Assembly (NCBI GenBank): GCA_964587525.1
Contig: CAZPLZ010000028.1
Coordinates: 1 to 22,502, forward strand
Length of the DNA: 22,502 nt
DNA from: CAZPLZ01 sp964587525
Lineage (GTDB): Bacteria; Oederibacteriota; CAKKQC01
Direction: 5' to 3'
The notes below the pieces were generated by a model. It did no database searches. It had not been told where the DNA came from and saw only the letters and a program-made list of their open reading frames with translations. Of this stretch, positions 1 to 5,850 are shown one piece after another. Both the position numbers and the translations under genes were made by a program. The stretch's first letter is position 1. The number at the start of each line of letters is the position of its first letter.

Positions 1-615
1 TCGAGGACGGAAGCGGATGGGACCATCACGATGCTGGTGGACCGGTTCGAGGGCAGGCGGCTGAACAGTCCCAACGACGTCGTCGTGTCCAGCCGTGGCT
101 GGATCTATTTCACGGATCCACCCTACGGCATCCGGCCGGAGGAGGCCGAGCTGGATTTCTCGGGGGTGTTCCGGCTTAATCCGGAGAGCGGGCGTGTCGA
201 GCTTCTCAACCGGGACTTCGACCGTCCCAACGGCCTGGTGTTCTCCCCGGATGAGACCCGGCTCTACGTCGCGGACTCATCCGAGCGGCGGCATGTCAGG
301 GTGTTCGAGGTGGACCCGGAGGGGGGAATCCGTGGCGGGGAGGTGTTTGCCGTCCTGGACGAGACTGGAGTTCCGGACGGCATGAGGGTGGACCAGGAGG
401 GGCGGCTCTACGTGACGGCGGGAGGCGGCGTCTGGGTCTTCCATCCCTCGGGGGATTACCTGGGGAAGATCCTGGTTCCGGAAACTCCAGCCAATTGTGC
501 TTTTGGAGGGGAGGACCTGCGCACGCTGTTCATCACAGCTAGGACCTCGCTCTATCACATCCGGCTGGCTGTGGCGGGACAACCCGTCGGTCCAACCCGC
601 CGTTCCCGCAAGTAG
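1..615 (+). CDS. SMP-30/gluconolactonase family protein, 5' end cut by the window
   Basis: The reading frame is open from base 1, so the true start lies upstream; the first ATG seen (31) is internal. About 204 residues remain of a family usually near 280-300. Family signatures are visible: LNSPNDVVV followed by IYFTDPPYG, then RPNGLVFSPDE (the Asn is a metal ligand in the regucalcin/gluconolactonase family) and VPDGMRVDQEGRLYV (the Asp is the catalytic, metal-binding residue). The C-terminus, with CAFGGEDLRTLFITA, matches the closing propeller blade. Members are calcium- or zinc-dependent lactonases that open sugar lactones such as gluconolactone. That role would fit downstream of the sugar dehydrogenases in this window, but the exact substrate is not readable. 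It converges on the minus-strand gene ending at 716, with only about 100 nt between them and no clear terminator. Confidence 0.93.
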   Translation, partial: SRTEADGTITMLVDRFEGRRLNSPNDVVVSSRGWIYFTDPPYGIRPEEAELDFSGVFRLNPESGRVELLNRDFDRPNGLVFSPDETRLYVADSSERRHVRVFEVDPEGGIRGGEVFAVLDETGVPDGMRVDQEGRLYVTAGGGVWVFHPSGDYLGKILVPETPANCAFGGEDLRTLFITARTSLYHIRLAVAGQPVGPTRRSRK

Positions 616-715
616 CGCCACGCCTATCTCCTGACCGCCAGCTCGATCGCGCTCATGGAGCGTGCCGGGAACGTATGGGAAAACCCACCCGACCCAGGTC
701 ATGGCGGGATCGTAT

Positions 716-1522
716 CTAGGTTGTTGAGGGAGAGCCCAGCGGAGCGTCGCCGACGCGGGCGATCCAGCGCCGGGCCCACTCCACGGACTCCAGGCCGAGG
801 TCGCAGATGCAGCTCGCCAGCAGGATCATGCCCTCGATCCGCCCCTCGTGCAGCCACTGCAACCCGGTCTCGCATTGCATCTCCATGAGGTCCTGGGGGA
901 TCGGCTGCTTGGCCCCGTAGTCCCATAGATAGCAGCCGAGGATTTTTCTGGCCTTCGGGGCCAGTTTCTCCGCGGCCTCGAAGTTCCGCTTGAGATCTTT
1001 GAGGTTTTTGGCTTCCCAGGTCCAGAAGGTGACCGTGTCGCAGAGCGCGAGATGCTCTTGAACCGGCAGGTCAAGCTGGTGATCGTACAGCACCACCCAG
1101 AGGTCGAGCGGCCGGGGGAGCTGGGAGAGCCGGCGGTGGATGTCCGTGAGCACTTCCACGCCGAGCACGCCGACGTCCTCCCCGCCGGAGGGTTTCCGGA
1201 AAAAATCATCCATGATGACCCCAGTCATGTTGGGGAGGCGAGTGGACAGGTCCAGAACGTGGTCCTGCTCCGCCTGATCGCTCGTGCCGCCCGCGCCGAC
1301 GATGGACCAGACGACCCGCTTCAGCGCCTTCAACGGGACGGCATACTGGTCATAGGGCGGGACAGGCTTCCCCCCGTACCGGACCATGAGGAGGTTCGGG
1401 ATCCCGAGGTAGGACGCGGCTTCCGCCTCGGTGATGTGTGAGGTCCCCGGCAGCCTCCACTCCCGGTTGTGGCTTCCGGCTTCGTGGCCCCAAAGCCAGA
1501 GCCGGTCGCGCACGCATTCCAT
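716..1522 (-). CDS. Uncharacterised protein with TIM-barrel-like strand pattern, possible glycosidase
   Basis: I do not recognise the family. The 268 residues show eight regularly spaced hydrophobic strands, each ending in polar or aromatic residues: LWLWGHEA (8-15), NLLMVRYGG (43-51), RVVWSIVG (69-76), TGVIMDDFF (100-108), LDLWVVLYD (139-147), DTVTFWTWEA (162-171), KILGCYLWDYG (193-203) and EGMILLAS (230-237). This is the rhythm of a (beta/alpha)8 barrel. Acidic residues at strand ends (E14, D105/D106, E170, D201) would sit where glycosidase catalytic residues lie. There is no signal peptide. The ATG shares one base with the TGA of the YdjC-type deacetylase upstream (TGATG), with AGGA about 12 nt before the ATG inside that gene, so the two are probably made together. 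A role on the same deacetylated or acetylated sugar is inference. Confidence 0.75.
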   Translation of the reverse strand: MECVRDRLWLWGHEAGSHNREWRLPGTSHITEAEAASYLGIPNLLMVRYGGKPVPPYDQYAVPLKALKRVVWSIVGAGGTSDQAEQDHVLDLSTRLPNMTGVIMDDFFRKPSGGEDVGVLGVEVLTDIHRRLSQLPRPLDLWVVLYDHQLDLPVQEHLALCDTVTFWTWEAKNLKDLKRNFEAAEKLAPKARKILGCYLWDYGAKQPIPQDLMEMQCETGLQWLHEGRIEGMILLASCICDLGLESVEWARRWIARVGDAPLGSPSTT

Positions 1523-2265
1523 CAGGAGGCTTCCTGGGGCAGGTCCCGGTTAGAGACGAGCTTGATGCCCCGGTGGTTGATGGCCTCGCGGACCTGAGGA
1601 TTCAAGAGCGTGTCTAAATCAGAGGCGCGGAGCTCCTCGCCCCACTGGTGAACCCACGATTCCTTCGGCGCGAGAGAGGCGACCTCCGGGCTGCGTACCG
1701 AGGGATGGGTGATCAACATGTTGAGGCCGGGCGGAAGCGACGTAAGGAATTCCAGCAGCCACGGGACCTTCTCCTCTGCGGGTCTGGTGGAAAGCTCTTT
1801 GACGATTTTAAAGTTGGTCCGAGCGCGGTTGTAGGGCCGGCTGACCTCCTGGTACGCCTCCTGGCACACCGTCCCCATGTGCGTGTCCACGTAGTCCGGC
1901 TGCAGGCCGGCGGCCACGTAACGCTCCACCTGCGCAGCCAGTTCCGCCTTCGCCTCATCAACCTTTACGTTTGCCCGGGCATCCTCCAGGGTGGTCCAGA
2001 AGGTTCCGTCCTTGCCCACCAGCGAGGGCCCGCTGGTGAGGGGACGCCATCTGAAGTGTGGCCACTCGCAGGTGAAGGTGGCGTGGACACCGGTGGGGAG
2101 ATGGTGTTCCAGTGCCAGGCTGGCCGCCTCCGGGAACCACGGACAGGGCACCATGACCGAGGCCATGGTGAGGATGCCCTCGGAGAAGGCCTGCACGATG
2201 CCCTCGTTCACGGCGTGGCACACGCCGAAGTCATCGCCGCGCACGATGAGCTCGATCTGGCTCAT
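1522..2265 (-). CDS. YdjC/ChbG-type carbohydrate deacetylase
   Basis: The 247-residue protein matches the YdjC/ChbG/HpnK deacetylase family in length and motifs. The N-terminal strand ends in RGDDFG (Asp11-Asp12, catalytic base and metal ligand). His61 in GVHATF and His129 in VDTHMG sit where the other two metal ligands are found. The family removes acetyl groups from N-acetylated sugars, for example chitooligosaccharides or glycolipid precursors. No signal peptide is seen, so it should be cytoplasmic. No strong Shine-Dalgarno precedes the ATG. A 22-codon ORF upstream ends in an ATGA overlap with this start (see 2262-2330). The gene is coupled at its 3' end to the TIM-barrel-like protein. The acetylated substrate is unknown. 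Confidence 0.9.
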   Translation of the reverse strand: MSQIELIVRGDDFGVCHAVNEGIVQAFSEGILTMASVMVPCPWFPEAASLALEHHLPTGVHATFTCEWPHFRWRPLTSGPSLVGKDGTFWTTLEDARANVKVDEAKAELAAQVERYVAAGLQPDYVDTHMGTVCQEAYQEVSRPYNRARTNFKIVKELSTRPAEEKVPWLLEFLTSLPPGLNMLITHPSVRSPEVASLAPKESWVHQWGEELRASDLDTLLNPQVREAINHRGIKLVSNRDLPQEAS

Positions 2266-2330
2266 GGCTGGGCGCCGGCCCCGGCTGGGGCGGGAACGCC
2301 AGGGAGAGAAGCCGCGTATTTCACCATCAT
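2262..2330 (-). CDS. Candidate 22-residue upstream ORF coupled to the YdjC-type gene
   Basis: Reading the minus strand from 2330 gives ATG ATG GTG AAA TAC and continues without a stop until a TGA at 2264-2262, which overlaps the ATG of the deacetylase gene as ATGA. A -10-like TAGAAT lies at 2345-2340 on the minus strand, so a transcript could begin within a few bases of the first ATG. No Shine-Dalgarno or convincing -35 is seen. The predicted peptide starts MMVKYAASLPG and is Ala/Pro/Gly-rich after that, which is also what a chance frame in GC-rich DNA would give. It may only deliver ribosomes to the next gene, or be meaningless. Confidence 0.15.
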   Translation of the reverse strand: MMVKYAASLPGVPAPAGAGAQP

Positions 2331-2395
2331 GCCGGAGCTATTCTACGCCGGAGGCGCAGCTCACGTCCCCCACCTGGCACGGGTAAACGGAAGGA

Positions 2396-3019
2396 CTATG
2401 GTCGGAGGTTTCTGACCCTCGCCGCACGGTGGAATACCGCGACTGCGGCCTGCGGCCGGAACCGCGAACTCCAGAGCCGTGTCCCCTCCTTCGTGAAGAA
2501 ATGCTCGACCTGGCGGCGGAAGAGCCCTTGCTGCGTGGAAAGCGGCGAGCTCCGCAGAGCTTTCCCGCACACACGGGCGAGCGTGCGCCACGAGGCATGG
2601 TGGACCCGGAGGACGTGATAGATGTCGTCGAGATCGACGGAAGAGCCGCGTATCAGCTTCGTCATCGCGAAGTACTCGGGTTCCATAACATAGACGGATA
2701 GGGAGCCGAACTGTCTCCAGAGGACGAGATGCTTGCGGTAGTCAGCCCAGCTGATCATCGACCAGCGCTCGATGTTCTCCGCGGCCTGGGCCGCGATGCC
2801 GGTTTCCCGCTGGGCGTTCTCGACGGCCTGCATGAGGGAGCGAAGACGCCCCTGCGATCGGCGGGATTTCGTGGGCAGCAACTCCAGATCGATGTCCGCC
2901 GTGGCTCGTGCGCCGGCGAGCACGATGCGAGCCGCGCCTCCGACCAGAAGGAGCGAGGCAGGGGTGTCAAGGGAACGAGCGACCGCTTTGAGAAACCTCT
3001 CAGCGTCCCGCCGGGTCAT
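2396..3019 (-). CDS. Nucleotidyltransferase-fold protein (DUF6036/AbiEii-like), probable toxin of an XRE/NTase pair
   Basis: The 207-residue protein carries the minimal nucleotidyltransferase signature: Gly27-Gly28 in LLVGGAARIVLAG, then TADIDLEL with Asp42 and Asp44 as the expected metal-binding pair. Length and the order GG...R.T.DID fit the DUF6036/AbiEii-like group, many members of which are toxins or abortive-infection factors that modify RNA or protein by nucleotidyl transfer. It starts inside the stop codon of the XRE regulator (ATGA overlap, 3016-3019), the usual arrangement of a toxin-antitoxin operon. The C-terminal half (about 100-207) has no motif I recognise. It could instead be a domesticated nucleotidyltransferase. 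The toxin role is inferred from neighbour and family. Confidence 0.82.
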   Translation of the reverse strand: MTRRDAERFLKAVARSLDTPASLLLVGGAARIVLAGARATADIDLELLPTKSRRSQGRLRSLMQAVENAQRETGIAAQAAENIERWSMISWADYRKHLVLWRQFGSLSVYVMEPEYFAMTKLIRGSSVDLDDIYHVLRVHHASWRTLARVCGKALRSSPLSTQQGLFRRQVEHFFTKEGTRLWSSRFRPQAAVAVFHRAARVRNLRP

Positions 3020-3489
3020 GCGGGGGTGCCCTGGCCGGCCCCAGCGGCCGCGAGTTTGCGCACGCGCGCCTCAAGATGGTCCAGCACGCCGGGAGACCAG
3101 AGCGCACGTGCCTCGTTCCACGCCCGGCGAGAAGTGCGGCGGCTCCCGGCGGCACCCGCGGCCTCGAGGAAGGGCCGGCAGCGCCAAGCGAGGCCCTTGG
3201 CGAGGCGGCTGAGGTCCGGGCGAGGCAGGTTCCGGCCCGAGAGCGCCGCGCGCGCGACGGCGTCGAGAGCGAACCGGCCGGAGATGTGTCGCACAGGGAC
3301 GGGCCTGAGCAGTTCCGCGGGCTCGATGTTAAGGACCCGGGCGAGGCGGACGAGGGTTCTGACCGTGCAATCCCGCCGGCCGGACTCGATCGCGCAGAGG
3401 TTGGCGGGCGTCACGAGGGCAAGACGGGCCAGAGCGCTTTGCGTGAGGCCGCGCGCCCGGCGCCAACGGATGAGTTGGGAGCCGATCAT
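3016..3489 (-). CDS. XRE-family HTH regulator, probable antitoxin
   Basis: Residues 3-60 form a classic Cro/C1-type helix-turn-helix: IGSQLIRWRRARGLTQSALA, then VTPANLCAIESGRRDCTVRTLVRLARVLNIEP. The remaining roughly 95 residues are Arg/Ala-rich with no recognised domain and could contact the partner protein. The ATG starts the HTH at the usual distance. The predicted promoter -10 is only about 12 nt upstream and no Shine-Dalgarno is visible, so the mRNA may be leaderless. A perfect 20-bp palindrome covers the -10 region, as expected if the protein represses its own operon. The gene overlaps the nucleotidyltransferase by 4 nt. Confidence 0.88.
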   Translation of the reverse strand: MIGSQLIRWRRARGLTQSALARLALVTPANLCAIESGRRDCTVRTLVRLARVLNIEPAELLRPVPVRHISGRFALDAVARAALSGRNLPRPDLSRLAKGLAWRCRPFLEAAGAAGSRRTSRRAWNEARALWSPGVLDHLEARVRKLAAAGAGQGTPA

Positions 3490-3496
3490 ATGACTA

Positions 3497-3516
3497 TATT
3501 ATCATATATGATAATA
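3497..3516. promoter_or_regulatory. Perfect 20-bp palindromic operator
   Basis: Each half-site reads TATTATCATA, and the 20 bases are identical to their own reverse complement with no spacer. The palindrome is wholly A/T apart from one C and one G, in a GC-rich surrounding. It ends 7 nt before the XRE start codon and spans the predicted -10 element. The position fits autoregulation by the XRE protein. Confidence 0.75.
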
Positions 3517-3529
3517 CAGCGGACGTCAG
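3501..3529 (-). promoter_or_regulatory. Predicted sigma70-type promoter of the XRE/NTase operon
   Basis: On the minus strand CTGACG (3529-3524) is separated by 17 nt from TATGAT (3506-3501). These match 4/6 and 5/6 of the -35 and -10 consensus. Transcription would start near 3494, about 5 nt before the ATG at 3489, giving an essentially leaderless message. Confidence 0.5.
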
Positions 3530-3623
3530 CCTTCGCGGAGGCTATCGTCAAGCGAAACATTCAGCCTCCGGAGCGGAGGGGTATCACGCGTGAGTGATTT
3601 CGACCTCACCGGAAGGGTTGGCG

Positions 3624-3667
3624 CAAGCCCGTATGGTTTTTGAAACCCATACGGGTTTTGCTTTTTT
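3624..3667 (+). terminator. Strong intrinsic terminator, plus-strand polarity
   Basis: CCCGTATGG (3628-3636) pairs perfectly with CCATACGGG (3647-3655) around a 10-nt loop. TTTT GC TTTTTT (3656-3667) follows on the plus strand, and flanking A/T bases extend the stem slightly. The minus strand lacks a T-tract on its exit side, so the polarity is plus. No plus-strand gene precedes it; the neighbour to the left is transcribed the other way. Confidence 0.8.
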
Positions 3668-3681
3668 CTAAGCCGGAGTTC

Positions 3682-3711
3682 TTCTCAAAATCACAGGTAT
3701 TCCCATATACT
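3682..3711 (+). promoter_or_regulatory. Candidate promoter of the small exported protein
   Basis: TTCTCA (3682-3687, 4/6 of the -35 consensus) and TATACT (3706-3711, 5/6 of the -10 consensus) are separated by 18 nt. A start near 3718 would give a leader of about 17-32 nt, depending on which ATG is used. The element lies just downstream of the intrinsic terminator. Confidence 0.4.
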
Positions 3712-3734
3712 CAGTCGTACCAACACGTATCAAC

Positions 3735-4202
3735 ATGGGAGTGAAGCACATGGTTGTCGCGCTAGGCGTCATGAGCATCGTTGGACTCGTTGGCGCATTG
3801 CGTGGAGTCGAGGCTGGGAGCAAGGATGAGAAACAGTCGAAGGGAAAGACCGTCTCGCTGAAGGGTGAGGTGCTTGACCTGTACTGCTACATGCTGCATC
3901 CGGACTGGGGGCAGGGAAAGGATCACGCTGAATGTGCACAGAAGTGCATCAACAAGGGCCTGCCGGCGGGGTTCCTCGCGGATGGCGAAGTGTACCTCCT
4001 GCTGGGTCCGGACCACGGGCCAGCCAAGGACCTCGTAGCCGAGCATGCGGGCCATCCGGTGACACTCAAGGGCATGCTGGTTGCACACAGCGGGGTAAAG
4101 GCCATCCAGGTCAGTGAAGTCAAGTCCCTCAAGGGGACTAAGGCCAAATCGCAGACGGTCAAGAAGGCTGTTCAGCGCCGCGAAGGCAGCTCCGCTCGCT
4201 GA
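3735..4202 (+). CDS. Small exported Cys/His protein of unknown function
   Basis: The protein has 155 residues. Residues 1-28 form a signal peptide (short basic n-region GVKH, hydrophobic VVALGVMSIVGLVGAL, then VEAG), so it probably acts outside the cytoplasm. The mature part begins KDEKQSKGKTVSLKGEVLDLYCYMLHP. It then shows Cys and His residues spaced CY..H followed by DHAEC..KC, a pattern able to bind a metal or haem-like ligand. A second half (GFLADGEVYLLLGPDH, then AGHPVTLKGMLV) looks like a small beta-barrel, and the C-terminus is Lys-rich. I recognise no named family. An alternative start at 3750 has GGGAG 8 nt upstream but loses the basic n-region; 3735 lacks a Shine-Dalgarno. It converges on the ParE-type toxin gene. 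Confidence 0.82.
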   Translation: MGVKHMVVALGVMSIVGLVGALRGVEAGSKDEKQSKGKTVSLKGEVLDLYCYMLHPDWGQGKDHAECAQKCINKGLPAGFLADGEVYLLLGPDHGPAKDLVAEHAGHPVTLKGMLVAHSGVKAIQVSEVKSLKGTKAKSQTVKKAVQRREGSSAR

Positions 4203-4276
4203 GCGTTCGGGGAGGCGCTACGCTACGGGCTGCCAGCCGTGGTCCCGGGGAGGGCTTGAGACAGGCGTCGTTCGGG

Positions 4277-4558
4277 TCACCTGCGGCTCGTTCGTTTCTC
4301 CACTTCCTCATAAACGGCCTTTCGATGCCGGACGGCCCATACCGTGACGATTCGGCCCTCGATTTCGTAAACGATACGGTAATCGCCGACGCGTATTTTC
4401 CAAAGGCCGGAGAGAGCACGTCTTAATCTGGAACCGTAACGATGGGGTTCTGTCGCGAGCCTGGACTCCATGGCCCGGAGGATCCGGGTCCCCAAGTTCC
4501 GGGGCAGCTCTTTAAGGTCCTCCAGGGCGACATCCCGGATCCGGAGGGTATAGCTCAA
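4277..4558 (-). CDS. RelE/ParE-family toxin
   Basis: The 93 residues have the full length and pattern of the RelE/ParE fold: YTLRIRDVALEDLKELP (beta1 and first helix), a second helix to LATEPHRYG, then LSGLWKIRVGDYRIVYEIEG and VTVWAVRHRKAVYEE (central sheet and the basic C-terminal strand). The Arg-rich GDYRIVYE and VRHRKAVYE motifs are hallmarks. Such toxins either cleave mRNA at the ribosome or inhibit gyrase, and the sequence does not settle which. The start codon is TTG, 7 nt after the antitoxin stop, with AAGG upstream, which fits lower translation of the toxin than of the antitoxin. Confidence 0.9.
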   Translation of the reverse strand: MSYTLRIRDVALEDLKELPRNLGTRILRAMESRLATEPHRYGSRLRRALSGLWKIRVGDYRIVYEIEGRIVTVWAVRHRKAVYEEVEKRTSRR

Positions 4559-4565
4559 GAGAGCC

Positions 4566-4802
4566 TTACTTGATTCTCAGGATTTTTCTGGCTTCCGTGG
4601 GAGAGTAGAACCGGTGAGAGCGTTTCTTGCGTTTGTTGACCAGCGCTTCCAGTTTCGCATCCTCGAATAATTCCATCGCTTCTAGGAGAAGCGTCCGCGC
4701 CTTGTCGGAGATGCTGACTTCATCCCGATGGGCCAGGCGTTTGATGGCCTCGTAGAGTGGCCGCTCAACGACTGTGCTGATCCTTGGTTGTGTTGTCGGC
4801 AT
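4566..4802 (-). CDS. Ribbon-helix-helix type antitoxin
   Basis: The protein has 78 residues. The N-terminus ISTVVERPLYEAIKRLAHRDEVSISDKARTLL (partly quoted) gives a short beta strand followed by two helices, as in RHH DNA-binding antitoxins. The C-terminal part (FEDAKLEALVNKRKKRSHRFYSPTEARKIL) would wrap the toxin. The frame is open further upstream, but the start at 4802 is chosen because AGGAGGT lies 8 nt before this ATG, a near-perfect Shine-Dalgarno, and because the RHH domain begins right after it. The ParE-type toxin follows 7 nt downstream. Confidence 0.87.
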   Translation of the reverse strand: MPTTQPRISTVVERPLYEAIKRLAHRDEVSISDKARTLLLEAMELFEDAKLEALVNKRKKRSHRFYSPTEARKILRIK

Positions 4803-4841
4803 GGCGCTGAACCTCCTGATCCAATGATCCCGCCAATCACA

Positions 4842-4870
4842 AGTGTAGCAGATATGCCGCACTTCTCCAA
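4842..4870 (-). promoter_or_regulatory. Candidate promoter of the RHH/ParE-type operon
   Basis: On the minus strand TTGGAG (4870-4865) and TACACT (4847-4842) are spaced by 17 nt. Transcription would begin near 4835, leaving about 33 nt before the antitoxin ATG, enough for the AGGAGGT site. Confidence 0.4.
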
Positions 4871-4884
4871 GCAGAAAACAGGCA

Positions 4885-5100
4885 CTATGACGGCCGAGGC
4901 GGTGTAGGCCGGGGGATATCCCGGCCGTGCGGGTCGGTGGCGGGGATGCCCAGATTCTCGTCCAGGCTGTCCGCGAGCTCGTGGGCGTGCTCGTAGGCTT
5001 CGGCGAGGTCGTGCACACGCTCCACGGGAACCCCTCCGCTGGCCAGGTAGCGTTCCCACAGCCGGTGGGCGCGCCGAGAAAAGCTGCTTGCCGCGTTCAA
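4885..5100 (-). CDS. Small hypothetical protein
   Basis: The 71-residue ORF starts with TTG and has GAGGA about 9 nt upstream. The middle (RLWERYLASGGVPVERVHDL, then AEAYEHAHELADSLDENLGIP) reads as two amphipathic helices joined by a turn, with natural composition, and the end is Pro/Arg-rich. I recognise no family. The two other minus-strand frames over the same bases look like shadows because they are rich in Arg, Ser and Pro without pattern. If this ORF is not real, 4803-5242 holds only the toxin-antitoxin promoter and otherwise nothing I can name. It is not obviously part of the neighbouring toxin-antitoxin operon. Confidence 0.4.
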   Translation of the reverse strand: MNAASSFSRRAHRLWERYLASGGVPVERVHDLAEAYEHAHELADSLDENLGIPATDPHGRDIPRPTPPRPS

Positions 5101-5242
5101 GGAGAAACATCCTCAGCGTTACGAGATGCTTTACGGGAAGAAGGCGCCATAGTCTGTTGAAGCACCAGGGGATGAACTTAGTGAGGTTACCTGCCCGTCA
5201 TAGCGCTTGGAACGGGTCGTCTGGTGTGATGATCCTAGAATC

Positions 5243-5632
5243 ATGACGGCTCTTGCGATGAAACCGCGGCTTCGAGTTCTAGTTGTGGATGATGATGTGG
5301 TGCTCTGTGAGATGCTCTGCGAGAGCCTGAAAAGCGATTATGCGGTCTCGCCGGCACATTCTTGTGCTGAAGCGCTTGTCAAGATGCGGCAACGGCCGGC
5401 CGATCTGGTGATTCTCGATTACAAACTTCCGGACGGCACAGGACTATCTTTGATGTTGAAGCTCCGCTCGCTCAGTCCTCGTCTTCGCTCCATTTTGATT
5501 AGCGGGGATCTGGTGGAAGCAAAGGGCGACCCGAATTTCCAATCAGCGGCTGTAGGAGGCACGCTATCTAAGCCTTTCACAGGTGAGAGGCTTCGCTATG
5601 CCATCAAAGATCTTCTGGGGAGCTCTAGATAA
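5243..5632 (+). CDS. Stand-alone CheY-like response regulator receiver
   Basis: The protein is 129 residues from the chosen ATG. It is a complete receiver domain with no output domain: acidic pocket VVDDD (16-18), phospho-acceptor Asp59 in LVILDYKLPDG, Ser87 in ILISGD (the Thr/Ser switch position) and Lys110 in LSKPF. The frame can be extended to a TTG at 5207, but those 12 residues (RVVWCDDPRI) do not fit a receiver N-terminus. No histidine kinase lies nearby, so its partner must be elsewhere. It may act through protein contacts like CheY or as a phosphorelay intermediate. Flanking intergenic spaces on both sides suggest it is transcribed alone. Confidence 0.88.
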   Translation: MTALAMKPRLRVLVVDDDVVLCEMLCESLKSDYAVSPAHSCAEALVKMRQRPADLVILDYKLPDGTGLSLMLKLRSLSPRLRSILISGDLVEAKGDPNFQSAAVGGTLSKPFTGERLRYAIKDLLGSSR

Positions 5633-5727
5633 CGTGTGCTGCTGGGCAGAACAGTGGGGAGAACAGGGACATAGGTAATATCGTAATATTCTTGGGAGGA
5701 ACGCCGGGGTAGAGAGCGACGCCCGTA

Positions 5728-5749
5728 GCAATAGTGGAAGTTCTATTGC
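5728..5749. repeat. Inverted repeat in the leader region of the PhyH-like gene
   Basis: GCAATAG (5728-5734) and CTATTGC (5743-5749) form a perfect 7-bp inverted repeat with an 8-nt spacer. No T-tract follows, so it is not a terminator. It could be a regulator site or RNA hairpin in the 218-nt gap before the PhyH-like gene. The rest of that gap shows an AT-rich patch near 5673-5688 and no ORF. Confidence 0.4.
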
Positions 5750-5850
5750 GATTATCGGCGTGGCAAGGTGGTTGAGTTCATGCCCGTCCGCCCCGATCGC
5801 GTCGTGGAAGCGAAGTAGGGGATGTTAGCCTCCGGAGCTGAGGGTGAATT

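Noticed and set aside
4203..4276. Bulged hairpin between convergent genes as terminator
   Set aside because: ACG-GCT/AGC-CGT pairing is short with a bulge and no T-tract follows.
4803..5018. N-terminal extension of the RHH antitoxin
   Set aside because: The 4802 start has a near-perfect AGGAGGT and the RHH fold begins there; the upstream residues are Ser/Thr/Pro-rich without pattern.
5673..5688. AT-rich stretch with AATAT/ATATT inverted repeat as promoter
   Set aside because: No -35 at a suitable distance and it is about 160 nt from the next gene; too weak to list.
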